Origin: Pseudomonas zanjanensis
GTDB taxonomy: Bacteria > Pseudomonadota > Gammaproteobacteria > Pseudomonadales > Pseudomonadaceae
Assembly: GCF_014268745.2 (NCBI RefSeq)
Contig: NZ_JABWRB020000001.1
Coordinates: 2,728,001-2,792,000 of the forward strand
Direction: 5' to 3'
Length of the DNA stretch: 64,000 nucleotides
Shown here piece after piece: positions 17,139 to 24,563 of the stretch. The notes below the pieces were generated by a model. That model had not been told where the DNA came from. It saw nothing but the letters and a program-made list of their open reading frames with translations, and did no database searches. Numbering within the stretch: position 1 is the stretch's first letter; every line of letters starts with the position of its first letter. A program made the translations under genes and the position numbers.

Positions 17139-18665
17139 ATGAACCCGCCTAATGCTTTGCTTGTTTTGACACCGGGTGATGATGTCGCGGTGGCCCGAGG
17201 CGATATCCTCGAGGGCCAGCCGGTGAGTGCCGACGGCCTCACCCTGATCGCCCGGCAGACGGTTCCGTCCGGCCACAAGATCGCCTTGCGCAGGGTGCTG
17301 GCCGGCCAGCGGGTGCTCAAGTACGGGCAGACCATCGGCCAGGCCACCCAGGCCATCGAGCCCGGCGATCACGTCCACGTGCACAACCTGGACATGCCCA
17401 TTGCCACTGCCGAACACAGCGTACGGAATGTTTATGTCCCAACGTCGTTGAGCGACAACCCCGCGACCTTCGAAGGTTACGTCCGCGAGGATGGACGCGT
17501 CGGCACGCGCAATTACATCGGGGTCATTTCCAGCGTCAACTGCTCGGCAACCGTCTGCAAGCAGATTGCCAACGCCTTTTCTGCCGAGCGCTTGAAAGAT
17601 TTCGCCGACGTCGACGGCGTCGTTGCGATCACCCATGGCAGCGGCTGTGGCATGGGTGCCAAGGGCGAAGGCATCGATATTCTCAAGCGAACCTTGCGCG
17701 GCTATGCCGATCACGCCAATTTCGCCGGTGTGCTGTTGATCGGCCTGGGTTGCGAGGTCAATCAACTTACCCCGTTGATGAATGAACTGGGGGATCGCCC
17801 CGCGGCGCTCAAGGCCAGCCTGGTCATCCAGGACGAAGGCGGCACTCGCGACGCCGTGCGACGTGGCATCGCCCACATTGAAGCGATGCTGCCCCTCATC
17901 AACCAATGCCAGCGAACGACCGTTGCCGCCAGCCACTTATGCGTCGGCTTGCAATGCGGCGGCTCGGACGGCTACTCCGGCATCACGGCCAATCCGGCAC
18001 TCGGCGCGGCCGTGGACTTGCTGGTGCAACAGGGCGGCACGGCGATCCTTTCGGAAACACCGGAAATCTATGGGGCCGAACACTTGCTGACGGCCCGTGC
18101 CGCGTCGGCCGACATCGCCGAAAAATTGATGGCGCGGATCCATTGGTGGGAAGCCTACGTCCGCCACAACGACGGTGACATGAACAACAATCCTTCGCCG
18201 GGCAACAAGGCCGGGGGCATCACCACCATCCTGGAGAAATCCCTGGGCGCCGTGGCGAAAGCCGGTGCGAGCGGGCTGATGGGCGTCTACCCATACGCTG
18301 AAACGATCGATGCCCGTGGCCTGGTGTTCATGGATACACCCGGCTACGACCCGGTGTCGGCGACCGGCCAGGTGGCGGGCGGCGCGAACCTGATCTGCTT
18401 CACCACGGGCCGCGGCTCGACCTATGGGTGCAAGCCCACGCCCTCCTTGAAAATCGCCACCAACACCCAGCTGTTCCAGCGCATGGAGCTGGACATGGAC
18501 TTCAACGCCGGCGGCATCGTCGATGGCCTGGAATCGGTTGCACAGGCGGGCGAGCGGTTGTTCCGACTGATGCTGGCGACCGCGTCCGGGCACCGCACCT
18601 GCAGCGAGGAAAATGGCTTGGGCGATAACGAGTTCCTGCCCTGGCAGATCGGTGCGGTGATGTGA
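17139..18665 (+). CDS. uxaA: UxaA-family altronate dehydratase
   Basis: The protein has 508 residues. An N-terminal SAF-type domain (about 1-100) precedes the large UxaA/GarD dehydratase domain (GRVGTRNYIGVISSVNCSAT, HGSGCGMG, GLQCGGSDGYSGITANPA, STYGCKPTPSLKIATN). UxaA converts D-altronate to 2-keto-3-deoxygluconate using iron. The ATG at 17139 follows aatcggagga and lies 17 bases after the dehydrogenase stop, so the two form an operon. Length fits UxaA (about 495 residues). Galactarate or other sugar-acid dehydratases of the same superfamily are the alternative reading. Confidence 0.87.
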   Translation: MNPPNALLVLTPGDDVAVARGDILEGQPVSADGLTLIARQTVPSGHKIALRRVLAGQRVLKYGQTIGQATQAIEPGDHVHVHNLDMPIATAEHSVRNVYVPTSLSDNPATFEGYVREDGRVGTRNYIGVISSVNCSATVCKQIANAFSAERLKDFADVDGVVAITHGSGCGMGAKGEGIDILKRTLRGYADHANFAGVLLIGLGCEVNQLTPLMNELGDRPAALKASLVIQDEGGTRDAVRRGIAHIEAMLPLINQCQRTTVAASHLCVGLQCGGSDGYSGITANPALGAAVDLLVQQGGTAILSETPEIYGAEHLLTARAASADIAEKLMARIHWWEAYVRHNDGDMNNNPSPGNKAGGITTILEKSLGAVAKAGASGLMGVYPYAETIDARGLVFMDTPGYDPVSATGQVAGGANLICFTTGRGSTYGCKPTPSLKIATNTQLFQRMELDMDFNAGGIVDGLESVAQAGERLFRLMLATASGHRTCSEENGLGDNEFLPWQIGAVM

Positions 18666-18690
18666 TTGAGGCCGTCACTGCACCTTTCTC

Positions 18691-18779
18691 TGTGGGAGCG
18701 GGCTTGCTCGCGAAGGCAGCGGGTCAGCTTGCATCAATGCTGAATGTACCGCCGCTTTCGCGAGCAAGCCCGCTCCCAC
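18691..18779. repeat. REPIN, GTGGGAGCGGGCTTGCTCGC family
   Basis: Inverted REP pair about 45 bases apart, filling the space between the dehydratase stop and the regulator gene. Confidence 0.92.
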
Positions 18780-18813
18780 CTCAGCCGCTATGGTAGCCTT
18801 TGCGGACTCTCCG

Positions 18814-19542
18814 ATGGACGCTCACCCCATGGTCTCGCCGATCAACGCCGCCGAACGCAAGCCTTATCAGAAAATCGCCGATCAACTGCGCAGCTACATC
18901 GCCCAGGGGGATTTCAAACCAGGTGCTCGGCTTCCTCCCGAGCGTGATTTGACCCAACTGTTGGGAGTCTCCAGGCCGTCGCTTCGCGAGGCCCTGATCG
19001 CCCTGGAAATAGACGGCGACATCGAAATCAAGATGGGCTCCGGCGTGTACGTGCGCGCCATCTCCAAGGATGCAAGGCACCCGAGCATGACCTTGGGCGA
19101 GAGCCCTTCGGAACTGATGCAGGCGCGGGCGTTGATCGAAGGTGAGTCAGTGATCCTGGCGTGTCTGCATGGCAAGAAAAGTGACTACCGCTATCTGCAG
19201 GACTGCATCGACGCCATGCGCGCAAGCATCGCCAGCGGCCTGCCGCCGTTGGAGGATGACCGTAAATTCCATCAGCGCCTGGCCAAGATGAGCGGCAACT
19301 CTGCCCTGGTGCGGATCATCACGGCCCTGTTCGATGAACGACACAATCCGATTTCGGCGCACCTGAGCAAGCATGCGGAGAATGCCCTGACATGGGAAGC
19401 TGCGGTCGTCGAGCATGAGGCGATACTGCGCGCCGTGGCCCACAAGGATGTACTCGGTGCCCAAACCTCGATGCGCCAGCATCTGAGCCGTTCGGAGAAC
19501 CGCTGGCTGAAAGCGCTGGAACCAGAAGACTCGGGCGACTAG
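18814..19542 (+). CDS. FadR-subfamily GntR transcription regulator
   Basis: The protein has 242 residues from the ATG at 18814 (others at 18790 and 18829 are possible; none has a strong ribosome site). An N-terminal winged helix-turn-helix (QKIADQLRSYIAQGDFKPGARLPPERDLTQLLGVSRPSLREAL in outline) precedes an FCD effector domain with the usual metal-site Asp/His pattern (DDRKFHQRLAKMSGN, H in EHEAIL). Such regulators bind sugar acids and repress catabolic genes. Its position behind the hexonate operon and the ATTGG-N5-CCAAT sites upstream of that operon make it the likely local repressor (inference). Confidence 0.87.
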   Translation: MDAHPMVSPINAAERKPYQKIADQLRSYIAQGDFKPGARLPPERDLTQLLGVSRPSLREALIALEIDGDIEIKMGSGVYVRAISKDARHPSMTLGESPSELMQARALIEGESVILACLHGKKSDYRYLQDCIDAMRASIASGLPPLEDDRKFHQRLAKMSGNSALVRIITALFDERHNPISAHLSKHAENALTWEAAVVEHEAILRAVAHKDVLGAQTSMRQHLSRSENRWLKALEPEDSGD

Positions 19543-19580
19543 TCCGGCGGTTTTGAGATCTTGGTTGACGGGTCAAATGC

Positions 19581-20218
19581 CATCGCGAGCAAGCTCGCTC
19601 CCACAGTTGATCGGTGGCGTACCTCGATGTGGCGCCCCCCCAAGTCACCTGTGGGAGCGAGCCTGCTCGCGATGGCGGCGGCACAGTCGCCCCTCTGTGC
19701 AAGCTGAACCACCGCCTTCGCGAGCAGGCTCGCTCCCACAAGGAACTGGGTGCACATGAAGTTTGTGTCCGCTGAAAATCCAGTGTGGGAGCGGGCCTGC
19801 TCGCGAAGGCGGTGGCTAAATAAACCATCCAAGACAGTTGCTCCCACAGGGAAATCGCATTGGCCTGGGACATCCAGCTTTGGCAATCTGCCTGAGAGGC
19901 TGAGCGCCTTTTCGATGCTTTGTAGCGGGACCAACGGCGGTCTGAAAATCTCCTGGGAATTTACTTCCCGTGGCGAGGGAGCTTGCTCCCGCTGGGCTGC
20001 GAAGCGGCCCCAACCCAGCCACAGTGTTTCGTCAGGCACAGCGCAGCGCCCGGTGTTTACGACTGCTGCGCAGCCGAGCGGGAGCAAGCTCCCTCGCCAC
20101 AGGTGTGTTCGGCGTCATCAAGCAACGCATTCTCGAAGGTTTGCTCCCACAGTTGATCGGTGGTACCTCAATGTTGCGACCAGTCCAAGCCACCTGTGGG
20201 AGCGAGCCTGCTCGCGAT
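19581..20218. repeat. Interleaved REP/REPIN cluster of both families
   Basis: About 640 bases without a gene hold GTGGGAGCG-type copies at 19581-19606 (inverted), 19650-19674 (forward), 19717-19740 (inverted), 19784-19808 (forward) and 20195-20218 (forward), plus a GAGGGAGCTTGCTCCC-type pair at 19970-20101. Open frames across it on both strands are repeat shadows. Confidence 0.9.
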
Positions 20219-20267
20219 GGCGGCGGCACAGTCGCCACCGCTTTCACAAGCAAGTTCACACCCCCGC

Positions 20268-20297
20268 TTGCCAAACCCAACGGCGTGCCGATATTGT
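20268..20297 (+). promoter_or_regulatory. Candidate sigma-70 promoter of the threonine leader
   Basis: TTGCCA, an 18-base spacer, then TATTGT. Transcription would begin near 20303-20306, at or next to the ATG of the leader peptide at 20305. Confidence 0.5.
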
Positions 20298-20304
20298 CAG
20301 CACC

Positions 20305-20373
20305 ATGAATCTCCCAAAGATCACCTCGACCACCACGACCACGACCGCCCAGGCGGGTCGTGAGGTGTCGTGA
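20305..20373 (+). CDS. Threonine-rich leader peptide (22 residues)
   Basis: A short frame encodes MNLPKITSTTTTTTAQAGRE followed by VS and a stop. Seven of 22 residues are threonine, six of them consecutive (ACC ACC ACG ACC ACG ACC). No Shine-Dalgarno sequence precedes the ATG, and the likely transcription start is at the ATG itself, so it may be translated leaderless. It is followed after 20 bases by a terminator, and the RNA can fold into competing structures. This is the design of amino-acid attenuators such as thrL of enteric bacteria, but the sequence is unrelated to thrL beyond the threonine run, and the downstream genes are not threonine biosynthetic genes. Confidence 0.8.
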   Translation: MNLPKITSTTTTTTAQAGREVS

Positions 20374-20430
20374 GCGAATAACACACGTATCTCAAAGGCC
20401 CGCCAGTCGATGGTAAGGGCCTTTTCTTTT
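20340..20430 (+). promoter_or_regulatory. Transcription attenuator with mutually exclusive hairpins
   Basis: Four strands can be read. Strand 1 (CACGACCGCC, 20340-20349) covers the last threonine codons. Strand 2 (GGCGGGTCGTG, 20352-20362) pairs with strand 1. Strand 3 (GGCCCGCC, 20397-20404) pairs with the GGCGGGTC of strand 2 over 8 pairs. Strand 4 (GGGCCTTT, 20417-20424) pairs with AAAGGCCC (20394-20401) and is followed by TCTTTT. Stalling on threonine codons would free strand 2 to pair with strand 3 and prevent termination. Confidence 0.8.
20394..20430 (+). terminator. Attenuator terminator hairpin
   Basis: Eight-pair stem AAAGGCCC / GGGCCTTT with an inner CCA / TGG pairing, then a TTTTCTTTT tract, 38 bases before the hydrolase ATG. 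Confidence 0.85.
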
Positions 20431-20467
20431 GCCCTTGCGTCGCTGGCCCAAACGCAAGGAAAGCACG

Positions 20468-20986
20468 ATGCACGCACTGTTGATTCTCGATATGCAAGTT
20501 GGGTTGTTTCACGGTCCGGATAAACCTTGGGCAGGTGAAGCGCTGCTGGATACGTTAAATGCCCTGTTGACCAAGGCTCACAGCGCCGGTGCTCCTGTCT
20601 TCCTGGCTCGCCATGTCGGTCCGCCTGGCTCGCCCATCGAACCGGGAAGTCCACTGACGCAACTGCTGCCGCAATTGCGGTTGGCAGGCAACGAGGTGAT
20701 CTTCGAAAAAACCCGTCCCAATGCCTTTGCCATGACCGGTTTGGCCGAGCAGTTAAGGGCCTGTGGCGCCGAAGGTGTGGTGATTGCAGGCATGAAAACC
20801 CAGTATTGTGTCGACAGCACGTGCCGTGCCGCCCGGGACCTGGGCTTCGATGCCGTGCTGATCGCCAATGGTCACACGTGTGCCGACACGCTGGACGTGA
20901 AGGCGCCCGTGATCATTGCCCATCACAACACAACGCTGGCCGGGCCCTTTTGCCGGGTCATCAGCGCCGAGGACTGGGATTTTTAA
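20468..20986 (+). CDS. Isochorismatase-family cysteine hydrolase
   Basis: The protein has 172 residues with an isochorismatase-like fold. The catalytic triad is visible: Asp8 in LILDMQVG, Lys in FEKTRPNAF and Cys in GMKTQYCVDST. Members of this family hydrolyse isochorismate, nicotinamide and other amides; the catalytic Cys makes it a general cysteine hydrolase, and the substrate is not evident. The start has a good ribosome site (aaggaaagcacg). It is the first gene after the threonine attenuator and is followed 62 bases later by a PchB-like lyase gene, so the two are probably co-transcribed. Confidence 0.85.
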   Translation: MHALLILDMQVGLFHGPDKPWAGEALLDTLNALLTKAHSAGAPVFLARHVGPPGSPIEPGSPLTQLLPQLRLAGNEVIFEKTRPNAFAMTGLAEQLRACGAEGVVIAGMKTQYCVDSTCRAARDLGFDAVLIANGHTCADTLDVKAPVIIAHHNTTLAGPFCRVISAEDWDF

Positions 20987-21000
20987 CCCCACATCAGAAC

Positions 21001-21021
21001 ATCGGCCCAGGCTGGGCCGAT
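21001..21021. other. Perfect intercistronic hairpin
   Basis: ATCGGCCCAG and CTGGGCCGAT flank a single G. There is no T tract, so it is more likely an RNA-processing or stability element between the two genes than a terminator. Confidence 0.6.
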
Positions 21022-21048
21022 CCTGCTCAAACCAAAGGAGTGATCCAC

Positions 21049-21369
21049 ATGGAAGTCTGCAGTCGGCTACAACCCTCGGAATGCATCAACATGGAGGACA
21101 TCCGAGGCGAAATCGATGCTCTCGATCAGGCCGTCATCAAACTGCTGGGCAAACGTTTTCAATACGTACTCGCGGCCTCGAAGTTCAAGACGTCGACGAC
21201 ATCGGTACGGGCGCCGGAGCGTTTCAAGGCGATGCTGGCGACACGGCGGGAATGGGCCGAGGCCGAGGGCCTGAGTCCGGACGCCATCGAAAAAATGTAC
21301 AGCGACCTGGTGAATCATTTCACTGCCGAAGAAATGAAACACTGGGCGGCTCATCCATCCCGGAACTGA
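21049..21369 (+). CDS. PchB/AroQ-type isochorismate lyase or chorismate mutase
   Basis: The protein has 106 residues, a single all-helical AroQ domain. It resembles PchB of the pyochelin pathway closely in pattern: DIRGEIDALDQAVIKLLGKR, AASKFKTS, APERFKAML, EWAEAEGL and a C-terminal AEEMKHWA. PchB splits isochorismate into salicylate and pyruvate and also has weak chorismate mutase activity; the loop Lys equivalent to the PchB catalytic lysine appears retained (SKFK). No salicylate-pathway partner (PchA or an NRPS) lies in the window. The ATG follows aaaggagtgatccac. The neighbouring isochorismatase-fold hydrolase could act on a related compound. Confidence 0.8.
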   Translation: MEVCSRLQPSECINMEDIRGEIDALDQAVIKLLGKRFQYVLAASKFKTSTTSVRAPERFKAMLATRREWAEAEGLSPDAIEKMYSDLVNHFTAEEMKHWAAHPSRN

Positions 21370-21387
21370 TTCTTCAATAACTGAAAT

Positions 21388-21447
21388 GCACACAGCCCCG
21401 GTCGGTTCCCTTCGTCGTTGACAAGGGCGCCGGCCGGGGCTGTGTGC
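21388..21447. terminator. Bidirectional hairpin between convergent operons
   Basis: gcacacagccccgg and its exact complement ccggggctgtgtgc enclose a 32-base loop, midway between the lyase stop and the fdsD stop. Confidence 0.75.
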
Positions 21448-21468
21448 AGGTTCTACAGCATTTCCTTC

Positions 21469-21690
21469 CTAAGCCGCTTCTGCAAACTCCATCAATGCCG
21501 CCAATACCAACGGGTGCAGGACAGCGTCGGGATGTTTCGTTTGCCAGGCCATCAAGTCGCGGCACATGGTCGGCGTCCAGAAGCTCTTGATGTGCTGGTA
21601 TACACCACGCACCGCCACGGCGTGGTCTGGCTCACTGGCAAAATACTGACCGATCTGGTTGGCCATCTTGATCAGGCTTTCAGAGCTCAT
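21469..21690 (-). CDS. fdsD: Formate dehydrogenase delta subunit
   Basis: The protein has 73 residues and the family pattern (LIKMANQIGQYFASEP...HIKSFWTPTMCRDL). FdsD is a small subunit needed for assembly or stability of soluble NAD-linked molybdenum formate dehydrogenase. Its ATG overlaps the fdsA stop by 4 bases, so it is translationally coupled as the last gene of the operon. The sulfur-transfer chaperone gene (fdsC/fdhD), usually between fdsA and fdsD, is absent here. Confidence 0.9.
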   Translation of the reverse strand: MSSESLIKMANQIGQYFASEPDHAVAVRGVYQHIKSFWTPTMCRDLMAWQTKHPDAVLHPLVLAALMEFAEAA

Positions 21691-24563
21691 CGACGCACCT
21701 CCGCTTTCTCGGCATGACGACGCTCCCTCAGCAGGCGCCCTTGTTCATCACTGAACGCCTGGTAACGCTTCTGCCATTCCGAAGGCTGGCTGACCCGCAC
21801 GATCTCCACCGCCGTGACCTTGTATTCCGGGCAGTTGGTGGCCCAGTCGGAGTTGTCGGTGGTGATCACGTTGGCGCCCGATTCCGGGAAGTGGAACGTG
21901 GTGTAGACCACGCCCGGTGCCACTCGCTCGGTCACCCTCGCGCGCAGTACCGTTTGCCCGGCACGGCTGCCGATGCCGACCCAGTCTTCGTCGACGATCC
22001 CGCGGTTCTCGGCATCGGTCGGATGGATTTCCAGACGGTCCTCCTCGTGCCAGGCGACGTTTTCGGTGCGCCGGGTCTGGGCGCCGACGTTGTATTGGCT
22101 GAGGATGCGGCCGGTGGTCAGCAGCAGCGGATAACGGTTGTTGACCTTCTCCTCGGTGGGCACGTAGCCGGTGAGCATGAAGCGGCCCTTGCCGCGCACG
22201 AACTGCTCGATGTGCATGGTCGGCGTGCCGTCCGGCGCGGCATCGTTGCACGGCCATTGCAGGCTGCCGTGGCGCTCCAGTTCGGCGTAGCTGACGCGGG
22301 AGAACGTCGGCGTCAGGCGGGCGATTTCATCCATGATTTCCGAAGGATGGTTGTAATGCATCTTGTAGCCCAGGGCGTCGGCCAGGGCGATGGTGGCTTC
22401 CCAATCGGCCTTGCCGGCCAACGGGTCCATCACCTTGCGAACGCGGGAGATGCGGCGTTCGGCGTTGGTAAAGGTGCCATCCTTCTCGAGGAACGAGCTG
22501 CCCGGCAGGAACACGTGGGCGAACTTGGCCGTCTCGTTGAGGAAGATGTCCTGGACGATCACGCATTCCAGCGCGGACAGCGCGGCCGTCACATGCTGGG
22601 TGTTGGGGTCGCTCTGGGCGATGTCTTCACCTTGGCAATAAAGCGCCTTGAAGGTGCCGTCCAGCGCCGCCTCGAACATGTTCGGGATACGCAGGCCCGG
22701 GTCGGGTTGCAAGGTCACGTTCCAGGCTTGCTCGAACTCGGCGCGCACCGCTTCGTTGGAGATGTGCCGATAGCCGGGCAGTTCGTGGGGGAACGAGCCC
22801 ATGTCGCAGGAGCCCTGGACGTTGTTCTGCCCACGCAGCGGGTTCACCCCGACACCTTCGCGACCGATGTTGCCGGTGGCCATGGCCAGGTTGGCAATCC
22901 CCATGACCGAGGTACTGCCCTGGCTGTGCTCGGTAACGCCGAGGCCGTAGTAGATGGCCGCGTTGCCGCCAGTGGCGTAGAGCCGTGCGGCGGCGCGGAT
23001 CTGCTCGGCAGGCACGCCACACACCGGGCCGAGGACTTCGGGCGAGTTTTCCGGCTGGCTGACGAAATCGCGCCAGCGGGCAAAGTCCGCCGCCTCGCAG
23101 CGAGCCTCGACAAAAGGCTGGTCTATCAAGCCTTCGGTGGCAATCACATGGGCCAGCGCGTTGAGCATCGCCACGTTGGTACCCGGACGCAGTTGCAAAT
23201 GCAGCTCGGCGCGGGCGTGGGGCGAATCCACCAGGTCGATGCGCCGTGGGTCGATGACGATCAGTCGTGCGCCCTGGCGCAAGCGGCGCTTGAGCTGGGA
23301 GCCGAACACCGGGTGCGCGTCGGTGGGGTTGGCGCCCATCACCATGATCACGTCGGCCTTCATCACCGAATCGAAATTCTGCGTGCCGGCGGACTCGCCC
23401 AGGGTCTGCTTGAGACCGTAACCGGTAGGCGAGTGGCAGACACGGGCGCAGGTGTCGACGTTGTTATTGCCGAACGCGGTACGCACCAGTTTCTGCACCA
23501 GGTAGGTTTCTTCGTTGGTGCAGCGGCTGGAGGTGATGCCGCCGATGGAATCGCGCCCGTACTTGAGCTGGATCCGGCGCAGTTCGCTGGCGGCATAGGT
23601 GACCGCCTCGTCCCAGCTGACTTCCTGCCACGGGTCGTTGATGTGCTTGCGGATCATCGGTTTGGTGATGCGATCCGGGTGCGTGGCGTAGCCCCAGGCG
23701 AAGCGGCCCTTGACGCAGGAATGGCCGTGGTTGGCCTGGCCGTTCTTGTCCGGGACCATGCGCACCAGTTGTTCGCCTTTCATCTCCGCGCGGAACGAAC
23801 AGCCCACGCCGCAATAGGCGCAGGTGGTGATGACGCTGCGCTCCGGCTGGCCGATCTCCACGACGCTCTTGTCGATCAGGGTCGCCGTCGGACACGCCTG
23901 CACGCAGGCACCGCAGGACACGCATTCGGAATCGAGGAAGTTGTCACCGCCGGCCGCTTCCACCCGGGAATCGAAACCGCGCCCAGTGATCGTCAGGGCG
24001 AAGGTGCCCTGGATTTCCTCACAGGCGCGTACGCAGCGGCTGCAGACGATGCACTTGCTCGGGTCGTAGTCGAAATACGGGTTGGAAACGTCCTTGGCCT
24101 CGGCCAAGTGGTTGGCGCCCTCGTAGCCGTAGCGCACTTCGCGCAGGCCCACCTGCCCCGCCACGGTCTGCAACTCGCAGTTGCCATTGGCCGAACAGGT
24201 CAGGCAATCCAGCGGGTGGTCGGAAATGTACAGCTCCATCACGTTGCGCCGCAGCGTGGCGAGCTTGGAGGTTTGCGTGCGCACCACCATGCCCTCCGTT
24301 ACCGGCGTGGTGCAGGACGCGGGATAGCCGCGCATGCCGTCGATTTCTACCAGGCACATGCGGCAGGAGCCGAAGGCTTCCAGGCTGTCGGTGGCGCAGA
24401 GCTTGGGAATGGTGGTGCCGAGCATGGCCGCGGCGCGCATGACCGAGGTGCCGGCGGCGACGCTGATTTCGCGCCCGTCGATGGTCAGGCTGACCTGCAC
24501 GTCGCTGTCACGCGCCGGGGTGCCCAGGTCGATATCGGTGCTGGGATCGAAGATGGTGATCAT
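21687..24563 (-). CDS. fdsA: NAD-linked formate dehydrogenase, catalytic alpha subunit
   Basis: The protein has 958 residues and oxidises formate to CO2 at a molybdenum centre in the cytoplasm. In order: an N-terminal 2Fe-2S ferredoxin domain (FGSCRMCLVEIDG, SCTTPV), a NuoG-type His-Cys region (HPLDCLTCSANGNCEL), two 4Fe-4S motifs (CIVCSRCVRAC, CVSCGACVQAC), a further CAYCGVGC cluster, and the large molybdopterin domain. The Mo ligand is cysteine (RVCHSPTGYG), not selenocysteine, and is followed by GESAGTQNF. The molybdopterin-guanine-dinucleotide domain is complete to the C-terminus. Its start overlaps fdsB by 4 bases. Confidence 0.95.
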   Translation of the reverse strand: MITIFDPSTDIDLGTPARDSDVQVSLTIDGREISVAAGTSVMRAAAMLGTTIPKLCATDSLEAFGSCRMCLVEIDGMRGYPASCTTPVTEGMVVRTQTSKLATLRRNVMELYISDHPLDCLTCSANGNCELQTVAGQVGLREVRYGYEGANHLAEAKDVSNPYFDYDPSKCIVCSRCVRACEEIQGTFALTITGRGFDSRVEAAGGDNFLDSECVSCGACVQACPTATLIDKSVVEIGQPERSVITTCAYCGVGCSFRAEMKGEQLVRMVPDKNGQANHGHSCVKGRFAWGYATHPDRITKPMIRKHINDPWQEVSWDEAVTYAASELRRIQLKYGRDSIGGITSSRCTNEETYLVQKLVRTAFGNNNVDTCARVCHSPTGYGLKQTLGESAGTQNFDSVMKADVIMVMGANPTDAHPVFGSQLKRRLRQGARLIVIDPRRIDLVDSPHARAELHLQLRPGTNVAMLNALAHVIATEGLIDQPFVEARCEAADFARWRDFVSQPENSPEVLGPVCGVPAEQIRAAARLYATGGNAAIYYGLGVTEHSQGSTSVMGIANLAMATGNIGREGVGVNPLRGQNNVQGSCDMGSFPHELPGYRHISNEAVRAEFEQAWNVTLQPDPGLRIPNMFEAALDGTFKALYCQGEDIAQSDPNTQHVTAALSALECVIVQDIFLNETAKFAHVFLPGSSFLEKDGTFTNAERRISRVRKVMDPLAGKADWEATIALADALGYKMHYNHPSEIMDEIARLTPTFSRVSYAELERHGSLQWPCNDAAPDGTPTMHIEQFVRGKGRFMLTGYVPTEEKVNNRYPLLLTTGRILSQYNVGAQTRRTENVAWHEEDRLEIHPTDAENRGIVDEDWVGIGSRAGQTVLRARVTERVAPGVVYTTFHFPESGANVITTDNSDWATNCPEYKVTAVEIVRVSQPSEWQKRYQAFSDEQGRLLRERRHAEKAEVRR

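Noticed and set aside
20316..20373. Leader peptide frame as a chance product of low-complexity DNA
   Set aside because: The codons are mixed ACC/ACG, the stop is followed by a terminator, and the pairing strands are complementary over 6-8 bases each; chance is unlikely, so the leader was kept.
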